Shown here: positions 7,612 to 17,041 of the stretch, in pieces
Position numbering within the stretch: the first letter of the stretch is position 1
Layout: every line of letters begins with the position of its first letter
Assembly: GCA_019114495.1 (NCBI GenBank)
Contig: DXFK01000198.1
Location: forward strand, 1 to 60,915
Direction: 5' to 3'
Length of the DNA: 60,915 bases
From: Candidatus Blautia stercoravium
GTDB taxonomy: Bacteria; Bacillota; Clostridia; Lachnospirales; Lachnospiraceae
Translations under genes and position numbers: made by a program
Notes under the pieces: generated by a model
The model's input: only the letters and a program-made list of their open reading frames with translations
Told to the model about the DNA's origin: nothing
The model's database searches: none

Positions 7612-10272
7612 ATGAAGAAAACAAAAGACCGAGAGATTAAACTGATATTTGCAGCGGTAATACTGCTTTTCGGGGCCTTTCTGGTGCTTCCTGTTTTCCG
7701 GCTTCTGGGAAAATCTTTTCTGGGAGATTCCGGAGTTACCACTGCCTTTTACAGAGAAGTATTTGGCTCGAAGGGATTTCTGACAGCCCTGGGGAACAGT
7801 TTTCTGGTGGCCTCTCTGGCGGCTCTTTGCACCACGGCCATTGCCTTTTTGTTGGCATATACCATCCACTATACCAATGTGCCGGAAAGACTGAAAAGGT
7901 TTCTCCGTGCAGCAGCCTTACTTCCTATGCTGCTGCCCACCATTACTTATGGTTTTGCTATTTTGTATTCCTTTGGAAAAGAAGGGCTTTTGACAAAAAT
8001 TTTCGGAAAACAGCTGTTCCACATTTATGGTATGAAGGGTTTACTTCTGGGGTATGTGATTTACACCCTGCCCGTGTCCTTTATGCTGCTGTATAATGCC
8101 ATGTCCTATATTGATAAGAAATATATGGTAGTTTCCAGAGTTATGGGGGATAATGCCCTGTCTACGTTCTGGATCACCATTATCCGGCCTCTGCTGGGAA
8201 CGTTGGCTGCCTCTTTTGTACAGTCCTTTTTCTTAAGCTTTACAGATTTTGGTATTCCTGCGGCTGTAGGCGGAGAATTTGAGGTGCTGGCGGGCGTGCT
8301 TTATGACCGGATGCTGGGAAGTGTACCCAATTTTCATAACGGTGCAGTGGTTGCAGTGGTAATGCTCATTCCCTCTGTTGCCAGCATTGCCCTTCTTCAT
8401 TACCTGGAGAAATATAATGTGCGCTACAACAAGATTTCCAATATTGAAATCCGGAAAAACAGAGGCAGAGATATGGTTTGTGCAGGCCTGAGCAGTCTTA
8501 TCTGTCTGGGGGTTTTGATGATTTTCCTCGTTATCTTTGTAGTGCCTTTTGTAAAGCAGTGGCCTTATGAATTAGGATTTACTCTGGAAAATGTAACAAA
8601 TGTGTTTGGAGATTCTGAACTTTTGAACGTGTATCTGAATTCTCTTTACACCGCCTTTTTTACCGCAGTGTTTGGAACACTGACTGCATATGGAAGTGCC
8701 CTGGTGACAGCCAGAAGCAAGGTGTCCAAGAGGCTGAAAAATGTCATTGAGGGAATTGCGCTGGTGACGAATACCATTCCGGGAATGGTGCTTGGTCTTG
8801 CCTTTCTCTTTGCCTTTTCGGGAACCGGACTGCAGAGCACTTTTGTTATTCTGGTACTGTGTAATGTGATTCACTTTTTTTCAACGCCGTATCTTATGAT
8901 GAAGGAATCCCTGGCAAAGATGAATGCCTCTTGGGAAACCACTGCCATGCTTATGGGAGACAACTGGATGAAAACCATTGTGCGGATTGTGACACCCAAT
9001 GCTCTTTCCACCATTATTGAGGTGTTCAGCTATTATTTTATCAATGCAATGGTAACTATCAGTGCAGTGATTTTCCTGGCAGGGGCCAGAACCATGGTGA
9101 TTACCACGAAAATCAAGCAGCTGCAGTATTATAACAAATACAATGAAATTTTCGTACTGTCCATATTGCTGCTGGCTACAAATCTGGTGTGCAAGATTAT
9201 ATTCCAATATCTGGCCAGACGGGAGCGGAAGACGGATAAAGCAGGGACATACGAAAAAAATACATCTTTTGTGCAAAAAAGGAGTGTCCGCATTGCCAGA
9301 AGAGTAGCGGCGGCAGGACTGGCCCTGGTGCTGGTACTTTCCGGAGTATCATTGGTAAGCGGGGGCAGAAACAGCAACCTGGTGGTGATTTATTCCAATG
9401 CAGATGATGAGGCCATTACGGCTATGAAAGACACTCTGGACGAAAACGGGTATCAGGGAAAATACATTCTGCAGTCTTTTGGTACTTCCGAACTGGGAGG
9501 AAAACTGCTGGCAGAAGGAGAAAATCTGGAAGCAGATATGATTACCATGAGTACCTTTTATATTGACAGCGCCCAGGAACAGCACCATATGTTTGCTGAC
9601 CTGGATTTCGGGAAACAGACAGTATCGGACATTTCTGCCTGGTGTCAGCCCATTACCGCCCAGGAGGGCGCTATTCTTATCAATACCCGGGTGCTGCAGG
9701 AGGCAGGCCTGCCCATGCCAAAATCTTTGAAAGATTTAGCAGACCCTGTATACCGGGATATGATTTCTGTAACCGACTTATCCTCCTCTTCCACGGCTTG
9801 GCTTATGGTACAGGCTCTGGTAGATGCCTATGGAGAAGACGGCGCCGAAGAAGTGCTGACAAAAATTTACGAAAATGCAGGCCCACACATAGAAGATTCC
9901 GGTTCCGGTCCCCTTAAGAAAGTCCGGGCAGGAGAAGTGGCGGTGGGATTTGGTCTGCGTCATCAGGCTGTGGCAGATAAGGAAGAAGGGCTGCCAGTGG
10001 ACTATGTAGACCCTGAGGAGGGAAACTTTTCTCTCACAGAATCTGTGGCTGTTCTGGACAGAGAAACACCGAGAAAGAAGCTGGCTATGGAAATGGCACA
10101 GTGCATTATCGAAAAGGGCAGAACCCAACTGCAGAAAACCTATCCCCTTGCCGTATATGAGGGAGAAGTTCAGGACGCGGCAAATGAGTCGGCCTACCCC
10201 AAAGTATTTCCGGAGTCATTGACCGTGGAACTGCTGGAACAGCATCAGAAATTATCAGAAAGATGCAAATAA
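7612..10272 (+). CDS. Fused double permease and substrate-binding protein, 2-aminoethylphosphonate ABC transporter
   Basis: An 886-residue protein combining parts normally encoded separately. Residues ~1-265 and ~285-545 are two ABC-permease domains, each with about six membrane segments and an EAA-like loop (VMGDNALSTFWITIIRPLLG; MGDNWMKTIVRIVTP). After a basic linker, an additional hydrophobic segment (~565-585, AAAGLALVLVLSGVSLVSGG) anchors a periplasmic-type binding domain (~590-886) of the iron/phosphonate class, beginning NLVVIYSNADDEA. The fusion fixes the binding domain to the outer face, so no lipoprotein is needed. phnW begins 38 bases on. Uptake of 2-aminoethylphosphonate is inferred from phnWX. 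Confidence 0.88.
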   Translation: MKKTKDREIKLIFAAVILLFGAFLVLPVFRLLGKSFLGDSGVTTAFYREVFGSKGFLTALGNSFLVASLAALCTTAIAFLLAYTIHYTNVPERLKRFLRAAALLPMLLPTITYGFAILYSFGKEGLLTKIFGKQLFHIYGMKGLLLGYVIYTLPVSFMLLYNAMSYIDKKYMVVSRVMGDNALSTFWITIIRPLLGTLAASFVQSFFLSFTDFGIPAAVGGEFEVLAGVLYDRMLGSVPNFHNGAVVAVVMLIPSVASIALLHYLEKYNVRYNKISNIEIRKNRGRDMVCAGLSSLICLGVLMIFLVIFVVPFVKQWPYELGFTLENVTNVFGDSELLNVYLNSLYTAFFTAVFGTLTAYGSALVTARSKVSKRLKNVIEGIALVTNTIPGMVLGLAFLFAFSGTGLQSTFVILVLCNVIHFFSTPYLMMKESLAKMNASWETTAMLMGDNWMKTIVRIVTPNALSTIIEVFSYYFINAMVTISAVIFLAGARTMVITTKIKQLQYYNKYNEIFVLSILLLATNLVCKIIFQYLARRERKTDKAGTYEKNTSFVQKRSVRIARRVAAAGLALVLVLSGVSLVSGGRNSNLVVIYSNADDEAITAMKDTLDENGYQGKYILQSFGTSELGGKLLAEGENLEADMITMSTFYIDSAQEQHHMFADLDFGKQTVSDISAWCQPITAQEGAILINTRVLQEAGLPMPKSLKDLADPVYRDMISVTDLSSSSTAWLMVQALVDAYGEDGAEEVLTKIYENAGPHIEDSGSGPLKKVRAGEVAVGFGLRHQAVADKEEGLPVDYVDPEEGNFSLTESVAVLDRETPRKKLAMEMAQCIIEKGRTQLQKTYPLAVYEGEVQDAANESAYPKVFPESLTVELLEQHQKLSERCK

Positions 10273-10310
10273 AAAAAGTATATTGAAAGAGATAAAGGAG
10301 AAGAAGAATC

Positions 10311-11402
10311 ATGAAAAATTATAAGTTATTAACACCTGGACCGCTGACCACCACAGAAACTGTGAGAAAGGAAATGATGTTTGATCATTGTACCTGGGAT
10401 GATGATTATAAAGCCATTACCCTAAAAATCAGAAGACAGCTTCTGGAACTGGCCCATGTGACAGAAGAGGACTACACCGTGGTATTGATGCAGGGAAGCG
10501 GAACTTTTGGAGTGGAAGCCGTACTTACCAGTGTTATCGGTGAGCAGGACAAGCTGCTGATTGTGGCAAATGGCGCTTATGGGGAGCGTATGGAAGACAT
10601 TGCCAGACATGCTCAGATTCCCTATGTGACTTATCATGAGGTGTACAATAAGATTCCAAGTGCTGCGAAAATAGACGAAATTCTGAAAGAAGACCCGATG
10701 ATTACCCACGTTTCCATGGTACACAGTGAAACGACCTCCGGGATTCTGAACGATATTGAAGCAGTGGGAAAGGTTGTGAAAGAAAAGGGACGTACGTTTA
10801 TTGTAGATGCCATGAGCAGCTTCGGCGGTGTGGATATTCCGGTCAAAGACTGGGGCATTGATTTTCTGGTGAGCAGCGCTAACAAGTGTATTCAGGGCGT
10901 ACCGGGATTCTCCTTTATTATTGCCAGCAAGCAGAAGCTGATAGAGAGTGAGGGCAAGGCCAGAAGCCTTTCTTTGGATTTATATGACCAGTGGAAAACT
11001 ATGAACAAGGATGGAAAATGGAGATTTACCTCCCCTACCCATGTGGTGCTGGCTTTCTCCAAAGCTTTAGATGAAATGATGGAAGAGGGGGGAATTGAAG
11101 CCAGAAGCAAACGGTATTCTGACAACAATCGGCTGCTGATTCAGCGCATGAAAGAAATGGGTATTGAGACTTATATTGAAGACGAACATCAGGGACCCAT
11201 TATTACTACTTTCCTGTATCCTCAGAATCACGCCTTTGCTTTTCAGGAAATGTATGCGTATATCAAGGAGAGAGGCTACGCCATTTATCCGGGAAAGGTC
11301 ACAGAGGCAGATACCTTCCGTATTGGAAATATTGGTGAAATTTATGAAGAAGATATAGAAAAAGTATGCAGCATTATGAAAGACTTTCTGGAGGGCAGAT
11401 AA
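10311..11402 (+). CDS. phnW: 2-aminoethylphosphonate--pyruvate transaminase
   Basis: A 363-residue PLP-dependent class V aminotransferase converting 2-aminoethylphosphonate and pyruvate to phosphonoacetaldehyde and alanine. The N-terminus LLTPGPLTTTETV and the segment MFDHCTWDDDY are typical of PhnW. The PLP lysine is in SSANKCIQGVPGF (about residue 194) and the cofactor aspartate in FIVDAMSSFGG. AAAGGAGAAGA precedes the ATG. phnX starts one base after its stop, so the two pathway enzymes are cotranslated. Confidence 0.95.
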   Translation: MKNYKLLTPGPLTTTETVRKEMMFDHCTWDDDYKAITLKIRRQLLELAHVTEEDYTVVLMQGSGTFGVEAVLTSVIGEQDKLLIVANGAYGERMEDIARHAQIPYVTYHEVYNKIPSAAKIDEILKEDPMITHVSMVHSETTSGILNDIEAVGKVVKEKGRTFIVDAMSSFGGVDIPVKDWGIDFLVSSANKCIQGVPGFSFIIASKQKLIESEGKARSLSLDLYDQWKTMNKDGKWRFTSPTHVVLAFSKALDEMMEEGGIEARSKRYSDNNRLLIQRMKEMGIETYIEDEHQGPIITTFLYPQNHAFAFQEMYAYIKERGYAIYPGKVTEADTFRIGNIGEIYEEDIEKVCSIMKDFLEGR

Positions 11403-11403
11403 A

Positions 11404-12183
11404 ATGGGAAAAATGGAAGCGGTAATTTTTGACTGGGCAGGAACTACGGTAGACTTTGGGTGTTTTGCACCGGTGCAGGCTTTTGTAGAAGTCTTTAAAC
11501 ACTTCGGTATTGAACCGACTATGGAAGAAGTACGGAAACCCATGGGTATGCTGAAAAGAGATCACATTAAAACCATGCTTACCATGGAACGGATTCACAG
11601 GCTTTGGGTGGAAAAATACGGGCATGAAGTGACGGAAGAAGATATTGACAGTCTTTATGGCCTTTTTGAGGAAAAGCTTCTTGGTATTCTGGACCAATTT
11701 GCAGAACCCAAGCCATATGTGCTGGAAACTGTGAAAAAACTTCGGGAAATGGGACTGAAAATCGGTTCAACCACCGGATATACAGATAGAATGATGGAAA
11801 TTGTCACAAGAGAAGCAAAAAAGGCGGGGTATGAACCGGACGCCTGGTTCAGCCCGGAATCTGTGGGGCATGCGGGACGCCCGTATCCCTTTATGATATT
11901 TAAAAATATGGAAGTGTTAAAGTGCAGTTCCGTGGCAGGTGTCGTAAAGGTGGGAGATACGGTATCAGATATAAAAGAAGGAAAACATGCCGGCGTGATT
12001 TCCGTAGGCGTTCTGGAAGGCAGTTCAGAGATGGGCCTGACAGAAGAAGAATACAAAAAACTTTCCACAGAAGAGAAGATTATGCAGTGCGCGAAAGTGG
12101 AAAGAAGTTATAGGGAGGCCGGTGCGGATTATGTGATTCGCAATCTGTCAGAACTGCCGGAACTGATTACACGTCTGTCATAA
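11404..12183 (+). CDS. phnX: Phosphonoacetaldehyde hydrolase
   Basis: A 259-residue HAD-superfamily enzyme that breaks the C-P bond of phosphonoacetaldehyde to give acetaldehyde and phosphate. The nucleophile motif is EAVIFDWAGTTVDFG, and motif III/IV is KVGDTVSDIKEGKHAG. The cap domain carries the Schiff-base lysine region (MGMLKRDHIKTML). Length is normal for PhnX. With PhnW it forms a complete two-step route giving the cell phosphate and alanine nitrogen from aminoethylphosphonate. It is the last gene of the operon; no strong hairpin follows. Confidence 0.95.
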   Translation: MGKMEAVIFDWAGTTVDFGCFAPVQAFVEVFKHFGIEPTMEEVRKPMGMLKRDHIKTMLTMERIHRLWVEKYGHEVTEEDIDSLYGLFEEKLLGILDQFAEPKPYVLETVKKLREMGLKIGSTTGYTDRMMEIVTREAKKAGYEPDAWFSPESVGHAGRPYPFMIFKNMEVLKCSSVAGVVKVGDTVSDIKEGKHAGVISVGVLEGSSEMGLTEEEYKKLSTEEKIMQCAKVERSYREAGADYVIRNLSELPELITRLS

Positions 12184-12293
12184 GAGGTGTTGAAAGAATA
12201 TTTAACAGAAAAGTTCTTTTTCCTGTTTCTCTCATTGTGTATTTTGTGGTAGAATAAAGAAAATTTACAGTGAGAAGCCAAGGAGGAAGAACT

Positions 12294-13787
12294 ATGGCAT
12301 TTTATTATGAAGAACCGTCAAGAACCTTTAGTGAGTATCTTCTGGTACCGGGATACTCATCATCAGCCTGCATTCCGTCAAGGGTAAGCCTGAAAACCCC
12401 TCTGGTAAAGTTTAAAAAAGGGGAAGAACCGGCATTGTCCGTTAACATTCCTATGGTATCTGCCATTATGCAGTCTGTTTCTGATGATAATCTGGCTATT
12501 GCATTGGCCCAGGAGGGCGGTATGTCTTTTATCTATGGTTCCCAGCCAATAGAAAAACAGGCAGAGATGATTCGGAAAGTGAAACGATACCGGGCCGGTT
12601 TTGTGGTGAGTGATTCCAATGTATCTCCGGAAATGACGCTGCAGGACGTGTTGGATATTACAGAGAAAACCGGACATTCTACGGTAGCGGTTACGGAAAC
12701 CGGTGAGGCAAACGGAAAGCTGCTGGGGATTGTAACGAATAAAGACTACCGTATCAGCAGAATGTCACCGGATACAAAAGTGTCAGAATTTATGACAAAG
12801 CTGGAAAATCTGGTGTATGCAGGAGAGGAGACAACCTTAAAAGAGGCCAATGACATTATCTGGGAGCATAAAATCAACTGCCTGCCTCTGGTGAATAAAA
12901 ATCAGGAACTGGTGTATCTGGTATTCCGAAAAGATTACGATACCCACAAGAAAAACGAGAATGAATTGATTGATAGTTCCAAGCGGTACATGGTGGGGGC
13001 GGGAATTAACACCAGAGATTACCGGGAACGGGTTCCGGCGCTTTTGGAAGCCGGGGCAGATGCGCTGTGTATTGACAGCTCTGAAGGTTTTTCGGAGTGG
13101 CAGAAGCTGACCATAGACTATATCCGGGAAAACTACGGAGATACAGTAAAAGTAGGTGCCGGAAATGTAGTAGATGGAGAAGGCTTCCGTTTTCTGGCAG
13201 AGGCCGGAGCAGATTTTGTAAAGGTAGGTATCGGCGGCGGCGCTATCTGTATTACCCGTGAACAGAAGGGAATCGGAAGAGGACAGGCTACAGCCCTCAT
13301 TGATGTAGCCAAAGCCAGGGATGAGTACTATAAGGAAACGGGAATCTATGTGCCGATTTGCTCGGACGGCGGTATTGTCCATGATTACCACATTACCCTT
13401 GCACTGGCTATGGGGGCGGATTTTATTATGCTGGGAAGATATTTTGCCAGATTTGATGAAAGCCCTACGAAAAAAGTGAACATTAACGGAAGTTATATGA
13501 AAGAGTACTGGGGCGAGGGAAGCGCAAGAGCCAGAAACTGGCAGCGGTACGATATGGGAGGAGATAAGAAGCTTTCCTTTGAGGAAGGGGTAGATTCTCT
13601 GGTGCCCTATGCGGGAAGTTTGAAGGATAATGTGGGACTGACTCTCAGTAAGGTGCGCTCTACCATGTGCAACTGCGGGGCGCTGACCATACCGGAATTG
13701 CAGGAAAAGGCAAAAATTACACTGGTTTCCGCTACCAGTATTGTAGAAGGCGGGGCACATGATGTACTTTTGCGGGATAAGAGATAG
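12294..13787 (+). CDS. guaB: IMP dehydrogenase
   Basis: A 497-residue NAD-dependent enzyme oxidising IMP to XMP, the branch point of guanine nucleotide synthesis. Tandem CBS domains (about residues 100-220) are inserted in the TIM barrel. The catalytic loop reads [13 protein letters not shown], where most IMPDHs have GIGPGSICTTR, so the Cys nucleophile is kept but two neighbours differ. The flap region includes [14 protein letters not shown] start at ATG 12294, after AGGAGGAAG, not at the upstream GTG. A TAGAAT -10-like hexamer lies at 12250-12255. It is a single-gene unit with its own terminator. Confidence 0.93.
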   Translation: MAFYYEEPSRTFSEYLLVPGYSSSACIPSRVSLKTPLVKFKKGEEPALSVNIPMVSAIMQSVSDDNLAIALAQEGGMSFIYGSQPIEKQAEMIRKVKRYRAGFVVSDSNVSPEMTLQDVLDITEKTGHSTVAVTETGEANGKLLGIVTNKDYRISRMSPDTKVSEFMTKLENLVYAGEETTLKEANDIIWEHKINCLPLVNKNQELVYLVFRKDYDTHKKNENELIDSSKRYMVGAGINTRDYRERVPALLEAGADALCIDSSEGFSEWQKLTIDYIRENYGDTVKVGAGNVVDGEGFRFLAEAGADFVKVGIGGGAICITREQKGIGRGQATALIDVAKARDEYYKETGIYVPICSDGGIVHDYHITLALAMGADFIMLGRYFARFDESPTKKVNINGSYMKEYWGEGSARARNWQRYDMGGDKKLSFEEGVDSLVPYAGSLKDNVGLTLSKVRSTMCNCGALTIPELQEKAKITLVSATSIVEGGAHDVLLRDKR

Positions 13788-13799
13788 GGATTGAGGATG

Positions 13800-13842
13800 A
13801 GAAGACCACCTTGCTGGGCGAAGGCAGGGTGGTCTTCTTGTG
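13800..13842 (+). terminator. Terminator after guaB
   Basis: Strong arms AGAAGACCACC and GGTGGTCTTCT with a loop of about 18 bases, followed by TGT. Confidence 0.85.
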
Positions 13843-13928
13843 TTCAGTCATCCCAAAGCGGTATACAGCATAATCCCCGCCTATCATAAGAACAAGGTAA
13901 ACGGAAATACATGTTCTTTTCATATGTC

Positions 13929-14693
13929 TTATCTTCTTTCATATCTGCCGAAGCCCATACAGGAAACGGCGAGAAAAACAAGTGTCATACTGATGGATAC
14001 AGGAATCCATGGGATGGGATCCATAACAAAGCTGCGGAAACTATTTTCCATAGTACCCCGGAGTATCATCAGGGTATAGATGGGATAAGATACCGGATAA
14101 GCAAACCAGACTTTGGTGTTGATGAGCAGAATGGATGGCACAATGGAGGCCAGTCCTGCACCAATAGAAAACACCGGAGTATGGATACATACCGCAAGCA
14201 TCCAGTAAAGAGCAGCCATGGGAATGGCGGAAAGGTACAAAAGACAGCTTTCTTTCAAGATCAGAGATACTGGCAGCACCATGGAATAACCCTGCATATG
14301 GGAAACTATCATGGCTGCGGGAAAATAGACAGCTGCCATGAGCAGAAGTTGAAAAGCAGCCAAAAGCAGCAGGATGGTAAACTTAGCCAGACAGAAAAGC
14401 TGCGGGTTTACCGGAAGAGACAGCATTTTTTGCAGTCCTTTGTTGGTGCGCTCAGACTGGGTAAGCAGTACGGTGCAGATGACAAAGGAAGCCGGAAACA
14501 TAAACCAGGTAAAGCCCAGATAGCTTTGGATGAAAAAGCTGTTTTCAGGGGAAATTCCGGCTGTTTCAAAGTGTATATCTGCGTTAAAAAAGCAGGGTAT
14601 CCATAAAAGGATAACAGGCGCCAGAAGAATCCAGAAAATATGGGAACGGCGCAGTTTGGTTAGTTCTGTTTTAACAAGCTGAATATAAGTCAT
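13929..14693 (-). CDS. Lantibiotic-immunity-type ABC permease (EpiG/MutG-like)
   Basis: A 254-residue integral membrane protein with about six hydrophobic segments. The beginning MTYIQLVKTELTKLRRSHIF and overall size fit the ABC-2 permeases of LanFEG immunity exporters. The true ATG (14693) overlaps the TGA of the preceding permease as ATGA; the longer ORF-track start is in another gene's frame. With the second permease and the ATPase it makes a heterodimeric exporter that removes lantibiotic- or bacitracin-like peptides from the membrane. The specific peptide is unknown and no lantibiotic biosynthesis genes are nearby. Confidence 0.82.
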   Translation of the reverse strand: MTYIQLVKTELTKLRRSHIFWILLAPVILLWIPCFFNADIHFETAGISPENSFFIQSYLGFTWFMFPASFVICTVLLTQSERTNKGLQKMLSLPVNPQLFCLAKFTILLLLAAFQLLLMAAVYFPAAMIVSHMQGYSMVLPVSLILKESCLLYLSAIPMAALYWMLAVCIHTPVFSIGAGLASIVPSILLINTKVWFAYPVSYPIYTLMILRGTMENSFRSFVMDPIPWIPVSISMTLVFLAVSCMGFGRYERR

Positions 14694-15415
14694 GATAATT
14701 TCCTCCGAAGTTTTTGCAATAAAATTTCTATGAACATCAGTACCCAAATTTCTGCCAGACAGATACACAGGGAAAGAATCAGCGCTTCGTCGTCCTGTAC
14801 ACCAAAGAGAAGCCGGAAGGGCAGGACAAAGGGAAAATAGCCGAGGATGGAAGTATCTGTGGGAATCATGGTGGACACAAAGACACAGATAACACCGATA
14901 CCCAGTGTGACCCACATATTCTCAAAAGAAAGAGCAATCAGCATCATCAGGAGGGCTGCAGGCACCAGCAGGAAAAAAGTATATCCTGTATGCTGCGCCA
15001 GATGAAGAAGCAGCTTTTCTTCACTGGGAAACCAGTGTACGGCGCAAAATCCCAGACAGCAGCTTTCCAGTATGACAGCGGCGGCCAGCCCCAAAAGGAG
15101 CAGCAGGGTTTTGTGAAAAAACAGCAGGTTCTGGTTTACTGGCAGGGTGTTCATTTTTTTAATGCCGCTGCCGGAAAATTCTGCGTGGTAAAGAATACAG
15201 GCGCCCAGCACTGTCAGCAGCAGATTTACCATGGAAAGCATCTGTCCGTTGGCATTTAGGAGAATTTCCGTGGCAGGCAGCTTCTGCTGTACAAAGAGCT
15301 CCGGCCGGAGGGCTGTATTTGCCGGCGGAAAGGTGCAGGCAAACAGACTGCCCAGAAAAATAGCCGGGAGAAAGCCTGTGCGTTTCAGTTTTTTCATTTC
15401 CAGAGCCAGTATCAT
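14690..15415 (-). CDS. Lantibiotic-immunity-type ABC permease (EpiE/MutE-like)
   Basis: A 241-residue membrane protein with about six hydrophobic segments, beginning MILALEMKKLKRTG, the cytoplasmic lead-in common to LanE/LanG subunits. It lies between the ATPase and the second permease with 4-base overlaps on both sides, a compact three-gene operon. It pairs with the next permease to form the membrane channel. The assignment rests on size, topology and operon position, as sequence conservation in this group is low. Confidence 0.82.
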   Translation of the reverse strand: MILALEMKKLKRTGFLPAIFLGSLFACTFPPANTALRPELFVQQKLPATEILLNANGQMLSMVNLLLTVLGACILYHAEFSGSGIKKMNTLPVNQNLLFFHKTLLLLLGLAAAVILESCCLGFCAVHWFPSEEKLLLHLAQHTGYTFFLLVPAALLMMLIALSFENMWVTLGIGVICVFVSTMIPTDTSILGYFPFVLPFRLLFGVQDDEALILSLCICLAEIWVLMFIEILLQKLRRKLS

Positions 15416-16170
15416 ATTCGTCCACCTCTTTTCACATTGTCTTCTTCAATCATGGACAGGAAGACCTCTTCCAGATTTTCAGAAGGATAGCCAAGTTCGT
15501 GGGCATGGGTTTTCAGTTCTGTCAGTGTTCCTTCAAAGAGCAGCCTGCCGTGGTTTAAAATGCCGATGTCATCAGCCATGAGCTCTATTTCCGAAAGCAG
15601 ATGAGAAGATACCAAAACAGTGCAGTCGTATTTTTTAGGGAGGGAACGAATCAGGGTGCGGATTTCGTGAATCCCCGCCGGGTCCAGACCATTGGTGGGC
15701 TCATCCAGAATCAGCACAGGAGGATGTCCCATCAGTGCTCCCGCAAGTCCCAGACGTTGTTTCATACCCAGAGAATATTTGGATACCGGGCGTCTGCGGT
15801 GTTCGTAAAGTCCGGTTAATTCAAGAACCTCTTTGACACTGCTTTTGGGCAGCTTTAAAATTTGCTGTATAATCTGCAGATTTTCTTCACCTGTAAGATT
15901 TCCATAGTAGGCGGGGGATTCAATAAAGGAACCGGTTTCCTGCAAGATTTCCTTCCGGTTCTTGGGATAGGTTTTTCCGTTTATGGAAAAGCTGCCGCTG
16001 GTAGGGGCGGTCAGTCCCAGAAACATTTTCATGGTCGTGGATTTTCCAGCGCCGTTTGGTCCCAGAAAGCCATAGATTCTGCCTTTCTGAATGTGCAGGT
16101 TTATTTTGTTTACGGCTGTAAAATCTTTGTATCGCTTGGTGAGATTGTGTGTTTCGATTATAGTATTCAT
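15412..16170 (-). CDS. ABC transporter ATP-binding protein, BcrA/LanF type
   Basis: A 252-residue ATPase with Walker A GPNGAGKSTT, signature YSLGMKQRLGLAGAL (the LGMKQR form typical of BcrA/NisF), Walker B LILDEPTNGLDP and the H-loop SSHLLSEIE. GAAAGGAGTTTTC precedes the ATG. It is the first gene of the leftward FEG operon and divergent from a response regulator gene across 160 bases, the usual arrangement for peptide-inducible exporters. Confidence 0.92.
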   Translation of the reverse strand: MNTIIETHNLTKRYKDFTAVNKINLHIQKGRIYGFLGPNGAGKSTTMKMFLGLTAPTSGSFSINGKTYPKNRKEILQETGSFIESPAYYGNLTGEENLQIIQQILKLPKSSVKEVLELTGLYEHRRRPVSKYSLGMKQRLGLAGALMGHPPVLILDEPTNGLDPAGIHEIRTLIRSLPKKYDCTVLVSSHLLSEIELMADDIGILNHGRLLFEGTLTELKTHAHELGYPSENLEEVFLSMIEEDNVKRGGRI

Positions 16171-16240
16171 AGTGTGAAAACTCCTTTCCTGTTTCTGACC
16201 TTTACTATAAACCTGCTGTCTTACGGGAACCTTCCCGCAA

Positions 16241-16301
16241 CCTTACAATTACCTTACATTTTTACATACAGTCTGTCACAAAAGCAAAGCCGTGCTATAA
16301 T
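16241..16301 (+). promoter_or_regulatory. Divergent promoter region with tandem CCTTACA repeats
   Basis: CCTTACA occurs at 16241 and 16252, exactly 11 bases apart, the spacing used by OmpR-family response regulators. A promoter for the regulator gene follows: CTGTCA (16273-16278), a 17-base spacer, TATAAT (16296-16301). The repeats could serve both the two-component operon and the leftward FEG exporter. Confidence 0.55.
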
Positions 16302-16330
16302 TTAGAAAGAAAAAAGAAAAGGAGACAGCC

Positions 16331-17038
16331 ATGAAACTGGATTATCTAAAGAAGAAAAAAATATTGGTGGTGGATGATGAACAGGAAATTTTGTATATGG
16401 TACAGGGGATTTTGTCCCATGAAGGATATTTGAATACAAGAACGGCCGGGACAGTAAGGGAAGCTATGACAGCATGGAAGGAATGGAAACCGGAACTGGC
16501 GCTTTTAGATGTTATGCTGCCGGACGGAGATGGATTTGAACTTTTGGAAGCAGCCAGGGCGTTTTCGGACATTCCGGTGCTGTTTCTGAGTGCCAGAGGA
16601 GAAGATGAGGACAGGTTTCGGGGATTGGGGCTGGGGGCAGATGATTATCTGGTCAAACCCTTTCTTCCAAAAGAATTGCTTCTTCGCATGACCGGTATTC
16701 TGCGGAGATGTTATAAGGAAAAAGAAAAAGAGGACTTGATTCCCCTTGCCGCCTGTGCCATTGATTTTCAGCGGGCGGAAGTAGTGAAGGGAGACCATCG
16801 GATCGCCCTTACTGCAAAGGAATACGCGCTTTTGCAGGTGCTGGCCCGCAATGCGGGAAGAATCGTAACCATTGATATGCTTTGTGAAGCCGTATGGGGA
16901 GATAATCCCTTTGGATATGAAAATTCCCTGATGGCCCATATTCGCCGGATTCGGGAGAAAATAGAGGAAAATCCCTCAAAGCCCGATTCCCTGATTACCA
17001 TTAAAGGGCTGGGATATAAGCTGAAAGTAAAGGAGTAG
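16331..17038 (+). CDS. OmpR-family response regulator
   Basis: A 235-residue regulator: receiver domain (about residues 8-125) with acidic pair VVDDE, phosphoacceptor in ALLDVMLPDGDGFE, and the conserved K in DDYLVKPF; winged-helix domain (about 135-232) ending LITIKGLGYKLK. AAAAGGAGACAGCC precedes the start. It is 3 bases from its partner kinase gene and divergent from the FEG exporter, which it probably activates. Confidence 0.93.
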   Translation: MKLDYLKKKKILVVDDEQEILYMVQGILSHEGYLNTRTAGTVREAMTAWKEWKPELALLDVMLPDGDGFELLEAARAFSDIPVLFLSARGEDEDRFRGLGLGADDYLVKPFLPKELLLRMTGILRRCYKEKEKEDLIPLAACAIDFQRAEVVKGDHRIALTAKEYALLQVLARNAGRIVTIDMLCEAVWGDNPFGYENSLMAHIRRIREKIEENPSKPDSLITIKGLGYKLKVKE

Positions 17039-17041
17039 GAT

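Noticed and set aside
7827-8096. 89-residue plus-strand ORF inside the permease gene
   Set aside because: It is a shifted frame of the fused permease with no ribosome site or recognisable domain.
13929-16170. Lantibiotic biosynthesis gene cluster
   Set aside because: Only immunity-type exporter and two-component genes are present; no precursor peptide, LanB/LanC or LanM enzyme, or protease-transporter was found.
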